Source of the DNA: Pohlia nutans
Taxonomy: Eukaryota > Streptophyta > Bryopsida > Bryales > Mniaceae
Length of the DNA stretch: 64,000 nucleotides
Assembly (NCBI GenBank): GCA_022496805.1
Contig: CM040087.1
Coordinates: forward strand, 31,272,253-31,336,252
Reading direction: 5' to 3'
Shown: positions 50,621 through 62,134 of the stretch, one piece after another
Layout: every line of letters starts with the position of its first letter
How positions within the stretch are numbered: the stretch's first letter is position 1
Made by a program: the position numbers and the translations under genes
The notes under the pieces: model-generated
Told to the model about the DNA's origin: nothing
Database searches by the model: none
The model's input: only the letters and a program-made list of their open reading frames with translations

Positions 50621-50929
50621 CCTCGCTGGGACTCAAACCCTAAACCCTAAAACCGCAAACTCACTCGCGGGACGTGCGCGTTCCCTTGGATTTTGAATTT
50701 GAAAGAGGGGCAAAATTTAGAAATAGTAGAGTTCTTCTAAAACATTCAAAAGTTGTGTTTGAATAAGATATCATGCGTTTCTGCACCCATGCTCGCTAAA
50801 GGTGACTCGCTAAAATTATTCATTTATATTTGTTTTTTTTTTTTTTGGTACAAATGGAACACACTTAATTCCATTGCAGAAAGAGAAAACAACAGCCAAG
50901 CAGGGTATTCATTTATATTTGAAGAGCCC

Positions 50930-51460
50930 TTGAAATCACACTCCCCCACCCTTGAACGCCCTTCAAACACCAAAAGTGCACGTCAAATAAGGTCGAGGCA
51001 CCTAAAACCGACCAGGTACCCAAAACCGATTTGGCCTAATTTCTAGATTTTGAAAGAAAAGATGTACCTCATTTGTACATTAGAGCATATTATCGGTTTT
51101 GGGTCCTGAAGTACGTTTCACTTTGAAAAATTGTACAAATTTCAATATTGGGAAACAATTCATGGAAAAATTTGCATTCTCCGCAAAAACTAACTTCCAA
51201 CCCGGGAAAAATATCACCCTATAAATGGCTGGTCCAGAAATAGTGTAGGTAGCTTAAGTTATCGGTTTTAGGTGCCTCGACCTTAGTCAATGCACCAATC
51301 ACAAGTAGAATGTCAGATTCAGTCAACTAAACATAGATTTGGAGGGTCATTTCTTGACATGCCAAGGTTGAGGGCTAAAAGGCATTTTTGAAGGGCCCTT
51401 AGCATTTATCATTCACTTATTGCGTGTGTTAGACTCTTGGCGCATTGGGGTGCAAATGCT
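50930..51460. repeat. Dispersed repeat, paralogous to 62480-63260
   Basis: This segment shares ordered phrases with 62480-63260: CTCCCCCACCCTTG-type start, CAAAAGTGCAC, CACCAATCAC, and the end with TTAGCATTTATCATTCACTT. Here it is interrupted by the TA-flanked element 50990-51283, and the other copy keeps the empty site. Confidence 0.75.
50990..51283. mobile_element. TA-flanked TIR element (294 bp)
   Basis: The inverted ends AGGTCGAGGCACCTAAAACC are flanked by TA (50988-50989 and 51284-51285). The paralogous site at about 62566-62575 reads CAAATAGTCAATG without the insertion, proving a TA target duplication. A diverged fragment of the same family lies at about 63640-63735. Confidence 0.88.
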
Positions 51461-51461
51461 C

Positions 51462-51693
51462 TTAACCCTTAAACATCCCATGGAAATAGTATATACATTG
51501 TCATGTAATTGAGATTTTTTTATCAACGAGACATTCTAAATTGGGATTTTAATAACTCACTAGAACCGCATTGATATAAATTTCAACTTCTTTTTTGAAC
51601 TCAACCCATTAAGGTGATGATCCATTCCAAATACAACCAAAATACATTGTATTTTATTGGCCGCCACGGCACGTTCAGACGTTTAGGGGTTAA
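51462..51693. mobile_element. TTAA-flanked element (232 bp)
   Basis: It begins TTAACCCTTAAACATCCC and ends AGACGTTTAGGGGTTAA. It directly abuts the next TTAA element at 51690, sharing the TTAA. Confidence 0.75.
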
Positions 51694-51915
51694 AGGTCGA
51701 GAGAGCCCTTTCTGACCAATATTATACACCAATATTCTATTGTATTTGAAATAGTTCCACACCTCCTATGGGTTTTTGATCGAAAGTGAAGTTAAAATTC
51801 ATGTCGACATAATTTTAATGAACTATTGGAGTCTCAATTTGAAATTTTCTATTTACAACAATTGTCAAGCATACGCCAACGTATATAATATCCCTATCAG
51901 CCCTTTAAGGGTTAA
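51690..51915. mobile_element. TTAA-flanked element (226 bp), family D
   Basis: It begins TTAAAGGTCGAGAGAGCCC and ends CAGCCCTTTAAGGGTTAA. It is an inverted relative of 60274-60506 (shared ACCAATATTCTATTGTA-like and TCTATTTACAACAA phrases). Confidence 0.7.
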
Positions 51916-52216
51916 TATGCTCTTACTTGTTCACCCAAAATAATTATAAGATGTAGAGAGATTCTGCAACATTTCACTATGTATATGTATATGTATACAG
52001 AGGGAGAGGTAGGAAATTAAGTGTGTTTCTTATGATATAGAGTAGTCGGCTATAGCACGTTATACACGTATCGAAACAATACCTTGGCAGTTTCGACAAT
52101 CTTAGAGACACGATAGCCAAAGATTTCTATAATACATGGGATTTCTGAATCATGTTTTTTGCTTTGGTTTTTTCTCTCGGCCTCACTGAATGTTGATTCC
52201 CATTTTCTTGGTGAAC

Positions 52217-52449
52217 CTTTAGCCTTGAATAGCCCGAAAGTCCTTTATGGCTATATAGTATATTTTGTATTTGGTGGTATTTCATCAAAATAACGGTGAC
52301 TAAATACTTTTCAGTACAAAGTAAAATCAATAATTATCATAATATGTATATAATAATATATTACAATTTGTGTTTTAAACTACAATTGAACAACTATAAG
52401 ATTAGATACGGGTTGTAGAGAAGGACCATAAGGGCCTTCTAAGGGTTAA
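52217..52449. mobile_element. Probable TTAA-type element, degenerate
   Basis: The left end TTTAGCCTTGAATAGCCC and right end GGGCCTTCTAAGGGTTAA are imperfect inverted repeats. Spacing and ends resemble the neighbouring TTAA elements. Confidence 0.45.
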
Positions 52450-53428
52450 GGATGTTCCATAGGACCCGAGTTGATGTATTTGGTTTCTTTTGGTTAATGG
52501 AGATGAGATCTTTTTCAAATCATAAAAAAAATAAAAAAAATAAAAGGTAAGTGGGTCAATAACCAACGCCAACCATACAAAGACTCTTGTAATTGCTTCA
52601 TCAATAACACTCTATAATGTCCAAATTCAACAATCACTAATTAAAAATAGTTAAGTGATTGTTGACTTTGAAACAATATTTGGATCCACGTCGTTTGTAG
52701 GAATTATATTTATTCTAAGTTTCTTTATGATCCTTCAAAACATATTCACTGTAAATTTCAGTCCATGTCTACTATCACAAATTGGCAACCCAGAACTTGG
52801 ACTTTGAAAATTCATAACTTATTCGATATAACTTCCAAAATATGATTCAACTTAGGGTAGATTTAGAATCTATTTGCTAATCCATTCAAACTATCACATT
52901 GCCCATCGAATTACTATTGATAATCATAGTTAGGTTTCTATAAATAATATTATCATAAATAATCGTAGTCATACTATCAATAATTAGGGTTTTACAAATG
53001 GGTGGAATTGAAGCGTTAAGAATGCAATTTTTGATACTTTTGTGTTGAGAAAACCACCATCTATATGGCACAAATGGTTATGACCAACTTTCCGCTATCA
53101 AAATTTGTACAAACTACATTTTAATCAAGATTTTTAAAAATAAAATAAAATATTATCTGTCTATTAGCCAAAAGAGAATTGTGCTAATTCAATTTTCAAA
53201 AAATTCCAACCACACAACACAAAAATCACCATATATTGTAGTCCACAGTATATACAAGAGGCTTTACCAATAATTACTTTTCCAAAATATTGTGGTAAAA
53301 TTCATCCAAACTTGTTGAAAATTTGTTCAAATAGATGAATGTACTCACAACAATTATCCACTTACAGTATTTGGTGATTTTAGTGTAGTTTCACGAAGTC
53401 TTAGTCATACTATCAATAATTAGGCTAT
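52450..53428. other. AT-rich intergenic DNA, no gene
   Basis: I recognised no frames of substance and no clear repeats. The phrase CATACTATCAATAATTAGG occurs at about 52971 and 53407, a short local duplication. Confidence 0.4.
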
Positions 53429-53972
53429 TCAACCCCTAAATGATAGAGGGGATAAGGGCAAAACCTTGATGTGTTATAAGATGTTACTTCTGCAACTTTG
53501 ATGAAGTTTGGTCCTAAAAAGAAAATGATAAGCATGATGTTTTGTAAGTATCTGTACAGTAAAACTTTCTAAATTGGTTTTAGGTATTCATTTGATGAAT
53601 TTAGGAGCATTTATTGTTGAATATTCACCAAAATTAAACATTCTATTTTAAAATTTTAAAATTTGGTATGATTGGATAAAAATAGACATTCTATTCTAAA
53701 ATATTTTTTTCAAAGAAGATAACATCATTAGTTTCTTCAAATAGTAGATTTTATAACACTAGGATAATATTGAGGTTAGTGTCTTTGAAAAATTCTCCTC
53801 AGTCTAGGGTAACTCGAATTGATATGGTTCAAATTGGGTTAGAAAGTAGACTTGATTTCCTATTTGAAAATATGTTTTTTTTTTTTTTTTATATAAATAC
53901 TTTTTCATCCTAACAACTCGTAAAATAAAGGGCAGTGATCATAAAATGGTCATTCGGTTGCGTAGGGGTTAA
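53429..53972. mobile_element. TTAA-type element, family F, copy 1
   Basis: It begins TCAACCCCTAAATGATAG and ends TGCGTAGGGGTTAA. The interior (ATAACACTAGGATAATATTGA) is found inverted in the next element. Confidence 0.65.
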
Positions 53973-54101
53973 CCCCTAAGTGACCAATCAAACATTATTT
54001 GATCGCAGTCCAATAGCAGTATATGCCCATGGTCTGAAAATTACATTTTTGAGTTTTGATATTTTGTCAAAATAAAGGGTAGAGATCATGTTCTACTGCT
54101 A

Positions 54102-54880
54102 CAGTGACTCACAAAAGTTGTGGGCCGCCCTAAAAATTTCTCTCATAAATTGAGAAATTAAAATTATGAAGTGAAATTTGGACATGTTGTAGTACATAAG
54201 GGAATCTACCTTCACGTGAAATTTCACTTAAAATAGACTATTTTTAGACCCATTATTATTTGAATGAAATTTCTATGGAAAAAAAACTTTTTGTGAAAAG
54301 TAAAAATGTCACATTTCTTTTTATAGGAAGAATGTACATCTTGACTTGAGTCACATGTTAAAGTTTCATGAATTTTGGAGTTTTTATTCATTGAGATCTT
54401 ATTGATTGAAAAATGACCCCAAAATTTTGAAATTTTTATTTTTCACTCCACAAATTGCAAAAAAATAAAAGAATAATACACATAGTTATTTGATGTGATT
54501 GTGCATTATTATTTTATTTTTTTGCAATTTATGGAGTGAAAAATAAAAATATCAAAATTTTGGGGTCATTTTTCAATCAATAAGATCTCAATGAATAAAA
54601 ACTCCAAAATTCATGAAACTTTAACATGTGACTCAAGTCAAGATGTACATTCTTCCTATAAAAAGAAATGTGACATTTTTACTTTTCACAAAAAGTTTTT
54701 TTTCCATAGAAATTTCATTCAAATAATAATGGGTCTAAAAATAGTCTATTTTAAGTGAAATTTCACGTGAAGGTAGATTCCCTTATGTACTACAACATGT
54801 CCAAATTTCACTTCATAATTTTAAGTTCTCAATTTATGAGAGCAATTTTTAGGGCGGCCCACAACTTTTGTGAGTCACTG
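54102..54880. mobile_element. Tc1/mariner-like foldback element, arms about 360 bp
   Basis: The two arms are near-perfect inverted copies from CAGTGACTCACAAAAGTTG inward to a centre near 54490, with only a few dozen unpaired bases. TA flanks both ends (54100-54101 and 54881-54882). It has no coding frame. Transcribed RNA would form a very long hairpin. Confidence 0.88.
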
Positions 54881-55259
54881 TATTTGATACATTTCATTTG
54901 CAACATTGAGGTTTACTAAGGAATTTTTCAAAAACAAAAACCTCAATATTGTCCTAGTGTTATAAAAGTTACCATTTGGGAAAACTAATGATGTTCTCTC
55001 ATTTGAAAATTTTGCCTTTAAAATTTTAAAAATAGAATTTTTAGTTTTAACTAATCATACCAAATTTCAAATTCTAATTTTTTTTTGGGTAAATTTTGAA
55101 TAGTAAATGCTTCTAAATTCATTAAATGAGTATCTAAAGTTATTTTTGAAAGTTAGACCTTAAGGATAATTACTAAACATCATGCTTCTTATTTTCTATT
55201 TAAGACCAAACCTCATCAAAATTGCAAAAATAACATTTTATAATCGACATTTATATTTT

Positions 55260-55379
55260 CACTTGTAGAAAAGGTGGCACTGCCAAGGGAGATGCCCAAG
55301 CAAGTAGTGCCCAAACCCACGCATGCATAGTGATATTGCATAGGCATGTCTCTAGGGAGCGCCACCTTTTCTACTAGTA
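55260..55379. mobile_element. CACTA-type MITE (120 bp), copy 1
   Basis: The ends CACTTGTAGAAAAGGTGGC and, inverted, TACTAGTAGAAAAGGTGGC match the element at 59174-59293. The middle shares CACGCATGCA. The target duplication is not clear here. Confidence 0.75.
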
Positions 55380-55751
55380 TGTGCCCTTACCCCTATGACA
55401 TTTAGGGCGGGCTTCTATGTAAGCATCAATCCGGTAAATATAGCCAAAGGACAAAAAATAAGGTCCCAACTTCCACTCGTGCTCTGTGATCGTTGAAAGC
55501 GGCTTACAAAGTCATCCACTTCACCATGTAAGTGGTGGGCTATGTGATTGGTTGCTTTACGAAGAATTTCTAATTTTATTTGTTAAATTGCTCTACCGAG
55601 GGTGCTTGGAAGTGATTTGTACATTTTTAATTGGTAAAAACCTTAATTTTAGGACCAACCCGACTCTGCATGGAAGGAGGCCCTTAGAGGTTGAATATGT
55701 GGTTTTAGGTGCCTTCACCTTATATTTGTTATGATGAGCAGGATGAAGTTA

Positions 55752-56112
55752 GGGCCGCTTCACACTATGGCCGAAGGTCGAGAGGCCGTCGATATCCACC
55801 AATTAAATTGCAAGAAACCATGGATTCGGCCTCTCGACTCTTCACACTAGAGGCCAAAGTCCAACGGCCGTCGCTCTCGAAAATGCCTATGTAGCAGTAT
55901 TTTTTGATTAAGGCGACGGCCTCTCAAAAGGAAGTTTGGGTCGGATGGGAATGGAAACCCAAACTATGATCATGAGGCCGTCGAATTTTTTTCATAAGAA
56001 ATGAAAACTATATTTATTGCCTATTTTTAGTAGATTTCTTTGGACTCTCAACATAGTTTGGCCATTCAATCCCACGCCTCTCGACTTGGACGGCCATAGT
56101 TTGAAGCGGCCC
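55752..56112. mobile_element. Tourist-like (PIF/Harbinger) MITE
   Basis: The inverted ends GGGCCGCTTCA(C/A)ACTATGG flank 361 bp with TTA on both sides (55749-55751, 56113-56115). GTCGAGAGGC-type phrases recur subterminally. A TTA site and GGGCC ends fit PIF/Harbinger. It sits at the junction of a 30-bp direct repeat. Confidence 0.8.
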
Positions 56113-56619
56113 TTATATTTGTCATGATGAGCAAGATGAAGTTATATTGCACCATACATCAGTCAAGTAGGCTGAAAATTGACGGCGCTCCTGGTCAGTT
56201 TTGTCACCTGTTTCCAACTAGGTTAGTCCAATGGCAGCACCATGTTGCAACTTGATAATATTGTAAGGATAGCCCAACAGGCCCATGCTGTCATGTCAGA
56301 TTGATGTAGACTTTTCATCAAACTTGGGATCTTTTGATAATTGATACTGTAATACAGAGTAGTTGATTGATTATCACAGACTGAAGATAGCCATGTCACA
56401 CCGAATGGGCCACATGAATTGTACCAATTATTCATAACCTCCAATTATTCACCATTTGCTAAAGATAGAGATAGAAAACCGGTCCTAGAAGGGACCGGCG
56501 TGAATAGAGTGTTTGTTTGTAATGACAATGATCCGGTGCCCGCCGGACAGAGGGCTATTGTTACAAAACTACATAACATTTAGTAGCCTTACATGTTGTT
56601 GCCCTCTCTTGGATGGAAT

Positions 56620-56680
56620 GATGTGGAATATCCCACATCATTTCATCCTCCCAATGAAATGATGTGGGATATTCCACATC
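56620..56680. repeat. Perfect hairpin, 27-bp arms
   Basis: GATGTGGAATATCCCACATC followed by ATTTCAT is repeated in reverse after an 8-base loop. Each arm is itself nearly palindromic. Confidence 0.9.
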
Positions 56681-57354
56681 ATATTAGTAGCCATGGGGGC
56701 ACGTGGCATTAAGTAAGAGCAATCAACCATGGTGAGCAGTAATCAAAAGCACTCACTCAATCACAACTCAATAGTGTTTTGCAATTTTTTATTTGATTGA
56801 TTCACAACTCAATAGTGTTTTGTTGTTGTTTATTTTGATTCCATCACACTCAATAGTGTTTTGCAATAGTTTATTTGATTCAATAGTTCATTCAATTACA
56901 AATCACTGGTCACTCCATTTATAAAGGTGGATGAAACTAAAAGGCACCCTCTTTGAAGGCTACTGAATGTTATGATTCTCCCCTTTCGAGGATAAACACT
57001 TTAGCCGCTAGTAACCAATAAAATAACAACCACTATCGAGTGGTTAGGTAAGTGTTGGGTATATGTTAAGTTTTTGTGTAAATTAGGTTGCTAAGTCATG
57101 TAGTGTTGTGGTTGGTTGGTTTAAAGGGTTTTGTGTCCCAAATACTCGATCCGGATTCGATACCATTAGGGTCCGTTCAAGCATTTGTTTGTGATACACA
57201 TGGCTTGGTGTTGCTAGTGAGATCTCAAAGGCAGGAAAGGTGTTTCAATCAACCGACCCCCGAGCTGACCCCATCCCATTGTATTGAGACAAGTGTTTAC
57301 ATCGTGCTAACAGTAGCGTTAATAGTGGTTGTCACCACTTCCATTCATTTTTTA

Positions 57355-57393
<39 letters not shown>

Positions 57394-58735
57394 AATTTTT
57401 GGGGTTATTCCGTTGGTAAAAGTTGTTTGTGTTTTAATTTTCTTTTGTGGAGCAGGATTGACCCAGGATTATCATGTCAGATCGAATTGCTCTGCGTTGT
57501 TTAAGAGATTCAAATGTTGCACCTCACCGAAGCAAGAGAAGCTCCCCATAGCACACTTGAGTTTTCACAACGGAATCTCTACGTGCTCCAAATTGCCCCT
57601 ACACCGGCCACCAAAGCAAACCACTTGGATTTCTATATAAACCTTGAAAACACAAGGCAACAAACGGGGTACCTTGTGTTGACTTTACATATAACTCAAA
57701 TTTCAACTTTCAAGTAACAAAAGTCTCCAGCAAGACTTACATCGCTCCTATATTAGCCAATCTCTTTTTTTGCCATGTCATTCTATAGAAGCAATAGAGT
57801 TAACTAAAAAGAGTGTCTTGAAGTGAAAACTCACTTCATATTCACCTTCAACTCATTTTCAGTTCAAAAATCGATAAAACTAGTTTATGGTAGGTTGAAG
57901 AATAATAGAAAGCAAGACCCTGTGCCACCAGAAGGCATGGAACTCGTGACCTCCCCAATTAATGCTAGAGAAGAGTTCCCATCCGCTCCCTCAAGCCAAG
58001 AGCCCTGACCATAGGGATTATTCATGAACAATGGTTGTCAAAAAAATTAATTGTAGAGAGGGAACTCCTCTTCAACACCTCTTCTGTTTTCGGTTAACTT
58101 AAATACCAAACCTCAAAAGTTAGGTCTCTTAGCACAAGCATTAGAGTTTTCCACAAACTCACAGGGGATTGAGCCTTAGTTTGGCAAACTTCTTGGCATA
58201 CGAAAATTGGCCTCAGAATTTACAGGACCATAAAGTACAGATGAGTTCCCAGTTGGTGGGGTCTGTCAGTTACTATTTCAGTGAATGAGCTTTCAAAAGC
58301 TTTGATTTAAAAAAAATAGATCCAAGGAAGACCCACTCCATGTGACAGAGCATCCATGAGAATAGAAACTGAGGTTGTCAAATTTTTGGACACCATTTTT
58401 GGTGCCTTGAAACTTCAGACCTCTAGTTTATTTACAGCATCTGACAGGTCTACTTTTATTGTGTTCTCAACCTCTCTTTTCACAAACTGTGGTCCAGTCA
58501 CCCCACTCTAGAGCACTTTGCAGATAACTCTATTGTTGGAAATTCAAAATCATGAAAGAACCAATTTCTTTGGATTTTCAGTCATGGGAGCAGGGTCTGA
58601 GCTACCCAACTCCAACCTCCAAACTGTCCAAAGGCAATGAAGAGTAATAGACTAGCAGCCTGCTCTGGTTGCATACGTCGTCAGTGTCTTCAGTGAGGAG
58701 TCCTAACTGAAGGTGAACTTCTAAGTTAAAGCATA
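56681..58735. other. Intergenic DNA with a TA microsatellite and possible SINE remnant
   Basis: No gene was supported. A TA tract runs at about 57357-57386. At about 57105-57180, GGTTGGTTGGTTT and GGATTCGATACC resemble pol III A and B boxes, so 57085-57360 may be a SINE; this is weak. The phrase CACTCAATAGTGTTTTGC is repeated near 56770, 56810 and 56850. Confidence 0.4.
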
Positions 58736-58751
58736 CTCCCTCTGTCCCATA
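58736..58751. mobile_element. Stowaway 5' end, truncated
   Basis: CTCCCTCTGTCCCATA matches the Stowaway end at 36793 and is preceded by TA. It is cut by the TTAA element that starts at 58752, and the other end was not found. Confidence 0.55.
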
Positions 58752-59097
58752 TTAACCCTTCAACGTCAAGGCAAGCCCCATGGGCTTATTCAAAAGAGAA
58801 TAATGAAGAAAAAAGTGGATTTTCTCTACCAATCAAACGAGGATTGGTGCGTTGGAAAGCTGCTGAAAATGCAATTTAAATTCTAAATTTGCGCCTCATT
58901 TGAGAGATTGTGGAATCGTTGAAAAGCAGTCAAAGTTATCAAATTGAACGGGTTTTGAGGTTGGGGCAGCTGAAGTGCCGCAGTGCTACAGTGCCTAGCA
59001 GAGCCATTTTTTTAATTTTTTAATTTTTAATTTCCTCCGAAAATTTAGATGCCTTCCATGCTACCCCGCCCAAGCCCTCTTGACGTTTAAGGGCTAA
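58752..59097. mobile_element. TTAA-type element, family B (346 bp)
   Basis: It begins TTAACCCTTCAACGTCAAGG and ends CTTGACGTTTAAGGGCTAA. GCAAGCCCCATGGGCTT near the left end matches the element at 35341. Confidence 0.7.
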
Positions 59098-59793
59098 TCT
59101 CTAAACGTCGAATTGTCCACAAAGTAGACGATATACAGAAACAAAGTTGTTTTACTCATCCGTCATTGACTTTCACTAGTAGAAAAGGTGGCACTATCAA
59201 AGGAGTTGCCCAGGCATGTGGTACCCAATTTCACGCATGCACAATGGTTTTTCCTCGGAATCTCCCTGTGGAACGCCACCTTTTCTACTAGTGTTTGGCA
59301 CAGTGAATTATGATACTAAAGATTTTTTGAGAAGTTGGCTTCATGTATGTGCGATCCAATAAGAAAGGAGATGACTAGTGAGGTTTTTATGCATCATTTC
59401 ATGTTGTAGCAATTCAACAAAAATTTCGAAGATTTTAGTCTAAATGTGCTTTTGAAAAAGTCAACTCATAAAATTAAGCAACCAAAAAATCTTCAAAAAT
59501 CATTGCACTTAGAGTGTTACATTCCAACCCATCACAACAAATTTCATCCACAAATTGTCAATATCTTATTCATAATCAAATTACAAAAGAATTTTGAATT
59601 TTATGTTTCAAATTTTATAGAAAAATATCGGTGATAGCAATCGCAAATTTAACCATATGGATAGAATCTAAAATTCATAATATACAACTTTTAATTATAC
59701 AACAAGTTCAAAATATCCCTCTTAGTTGCATATTATAAGGCATCTTTGCAAAACTGCCCATTCTAGAGAAGGGTGAAGATGTTTAGGGGTCAA
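59094..59793. mobile_element. TTAA-type element, family A, with nested CACTA MITE
   Basis: The left end is degenerate (CTAATCTCTAAACG). The right end ATGTTTAGGGGTCAA and interior phrases (TTCATCCACAAATTGTC, AATATCTTATTCATAAT) match 16979-17555. It is interrupted by the MITE at 59174-59293. Confidence 0.65.
59174..59293. mobile_element. CACTA-type MITE (120 bp), copy 2
   Basis: The inverted ends CACTAGTAGAAAAGGTGGC flank 120 bp with the 3-bp duplication TTT on both sides (59171-59173, 59294-59296). It is inserted into a family A TTAA element, whose homologue at 17060 reads through the site. Confidence 0.88.
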
Positions 59794-61189
59794 CCCCCAA
59801 TCGTATCGACCACAATTAGATGCTAGTTCCAAAATAAATATGAGCATGGCTCAGATGTACAAATAATGGCTCATATATAATATGTACATGAGAGGACCAT
59901 TCCAAGCATAAAATCTATCCAACAAATTTGGCGTACTTCCATTTAGAGGCCTCTTCAATACTATCAACATCTCCCCATCACAAGAGATTCTTTAATTAGT
60001 AGAGACTTTAATAGGCTTACAAAGGTGATTTGAATGAAAGTCATCCGAGATTGTATGAGAAAGTTACAAGGCTTTAAATATGTTAATGATCTAGTTTCTA
60101 AACATTGGAACGTTTAGAAGTTAAAGTTCCCGATTCCCTTGTGAATTTGTCCCATGACAAACTTCCTTGGTTTGCTTGAACTACTATTCCTACTGGTTGA
60201 GAGTCCACAAAATTGTGCTCAAGGTCCACACCATTGGGCCAGTTAACGCCTTTATTTTGAAGGTTGAGGAAGCCTAACCTTTAAAAGGCTGATGGAGATA
60301 GTAGATATGTTGGCTTATATTTGACATTTGTTGTAAATAGAAAGTTCCAAATTAAGACCCCGATAGCTCATTACAATCATGTTGATGTGAATTTTGACTT
60401 CACTTTTGATCTTAAATCCATAAAAAGAGTGGAACCATGCCAAATATAATAGAATATTGGTGTATAATACTCGTTGGGAAGGGCTCTCTGGACCTTAAAA
60501 GGTTAATATGGGACATAAAATAATAATGTTGATCATGGAACCATTGTGAGTAGAGAGTTTGTGGGGACATGGTAGTTCGTCTCAAAGACATGATAGCAAC
60601 GACTAGCAACTAGCAAGGTCTACCCATGGTGCCTCCTTTCATAGGTAGACTCTGTAGGAAGGATGATTATCAATTTTTAAGTCATAATTTAAGCTCAGTG
60701 ACAGGGTACTAGTACATGAGTGTTGTAAGAGTAGGCCCAAGAGCACCTATTTTCCATTCACCAACACTATTTATGGATGATAAATTACCTCATATGCTGT
60801 AGAGTTTGATAGATGCCCACCAAATATTGCCTATGTAGCAAGAAGTGATTATTATATCAAGCAATTGTCCCATTCTTTGACAAGTTCATGCTTCCACTTT
60901 ATGAACTTTAGTTCAATAAATTTATTCTCCGCCATTATGATTGTTCCAAGTAATGACAAAACTAGAAGTTCAAAATTGATCGATGTGCTCTATTCTAGGC
61001 ACACTTGGTGGTTGTTGCTGGGGAAGTGCTCAATTCACACACACCATCTTGGATGTGGACTTGGTGATGTGGACTTGGTGCACAATGACAAATTGTTGGG
61101 CTTGCTCTAAGAGCATGTCCAACAACTCCAGACCAAATATGTCCGTCATACATTAAGCTGAGGGCCATTTTTAACTTAGAGGAATTATC
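59794..61189. other. Intergenic DNA, one TTAA element, no gene
   Basis: Apart from the element at 60274-60506, nothing is recognisable. The direct phrase GATGTGGACTTGGTG is repeated at about 61053-61080. Confidence 0.4.
60274..60506. mobile_element. TTAA-type element, family D, reverse copy
   Basis: The left end CTAACCTTTAAAAGGCTGAT and right end GGACCTTAAAAGGTTAA are inverted repeats. The interior is the reverse of 51690-51915. Confidence 0.65.
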
Positions 61190-62134
61190 TTAACCCCTAA
61201 AGGCCCAAGGTGTTTTGGGACCTCCAAAACCAAAAACTGCGATTTTTGAGCACCTTGTGGAAGTTGATGTATGTTTCAATATGTTTTAACTTTTTTTGTA
61301 CTTCCAACCGTAAGATCTTCAACCCAACTACTTGCACTAACACCGTGTTAAATTTCAACCGTTGGATCTTTACCATTTGTGAGTTTATAACATTCAAAGT
61401 TTATTCAAAAGTTTTTTTGGGCTCTACCCAAAAGGCATAGTCTAAATGGTGCAAAGGGGGACTTGATGATTATTACCCCAAACATTTTGCTCATTTTTTT
61501 TTCCATGTAGGTAACTAAGTTAGGCACCTCCATGCAAAATTTTAGAGACTCATTATGCTTTTTTGGCCTTCATGCAAATTATTTTCCAGAAGAAGGTTCA
61601 AAAACCACAATATGGTAAAACTTGAATAACATTAAAGGTTTTTGGTTTAGTAAAAAAGTGAACGGTGAAAAGTTACATCTATGAGTTTGTGAATTTTAGA
61701 AAAAAAAAAGTTGAAAAATTCCTAAATCTCAAATTTTGACATTTTTTGAAAGAAAAAAATGTAAAATTACAAAAAACTTTGAAGCTTGCTCTTGTAAATT
61801 TTGAAGGCTGCCCATGTAAAATTGTTAAAACTTTCAACTTAGATTTTTTTTAAATGTGTGTAGTAGTATTATTATAAACATATTTCCAAAAAAAATTCAA
61901 AAAAACACTAATTTTTATTTATTTTTTGCTGCCCCAGTTGGGCTTGAAAACAAAATTTTGCATAATAAAATTCTAAAACTTGAATTTGGCTGCCCAAATT
62001 TTACCACACATAGTATGTATGTATTACCACAGCCACACCAAAGTTTAACCCAAAATACTAAAGTTAAACCCGTCATCTAGGCTGCCCGAAACAGAAAAAA
62101 GCCATTTTGGCTTTTAAGGGCCTTTAGGGGTTAA
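61190..62134. mobile_element. TTAA-flanked TIR element, copy 2 (945 bp, inverted)
   Basis: It begins TTAACCCCTAAAGGCCC and ends GGGCCTTTAGGGGTTAA. It is the reverse complement of 5367-6311 in order of phrases (AAAGCCATTTTGGC, CCCAGTTGGGCTTGAAA, AGACTCATTA) at roughly 75-85 per cent by eye. Equal length and both intact ends indicate a real element family. Confidence 0.85.

Larger units (their letters stand above)
53969..55408. mobile_element. TTAA-type element, family F, copy 2, with nested insertions
   Basis: It begins TTAACCCCTAAGTGACC, sharing TTAA with the previous element, and ends near ACATTTAGGGCGGG. Its interior matches 53429-53972 in reverse. It carries a Tc1-like foldback element (54102-54880) and a CACTA-type MITE (55260-55379). 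Confidence 0.6.
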
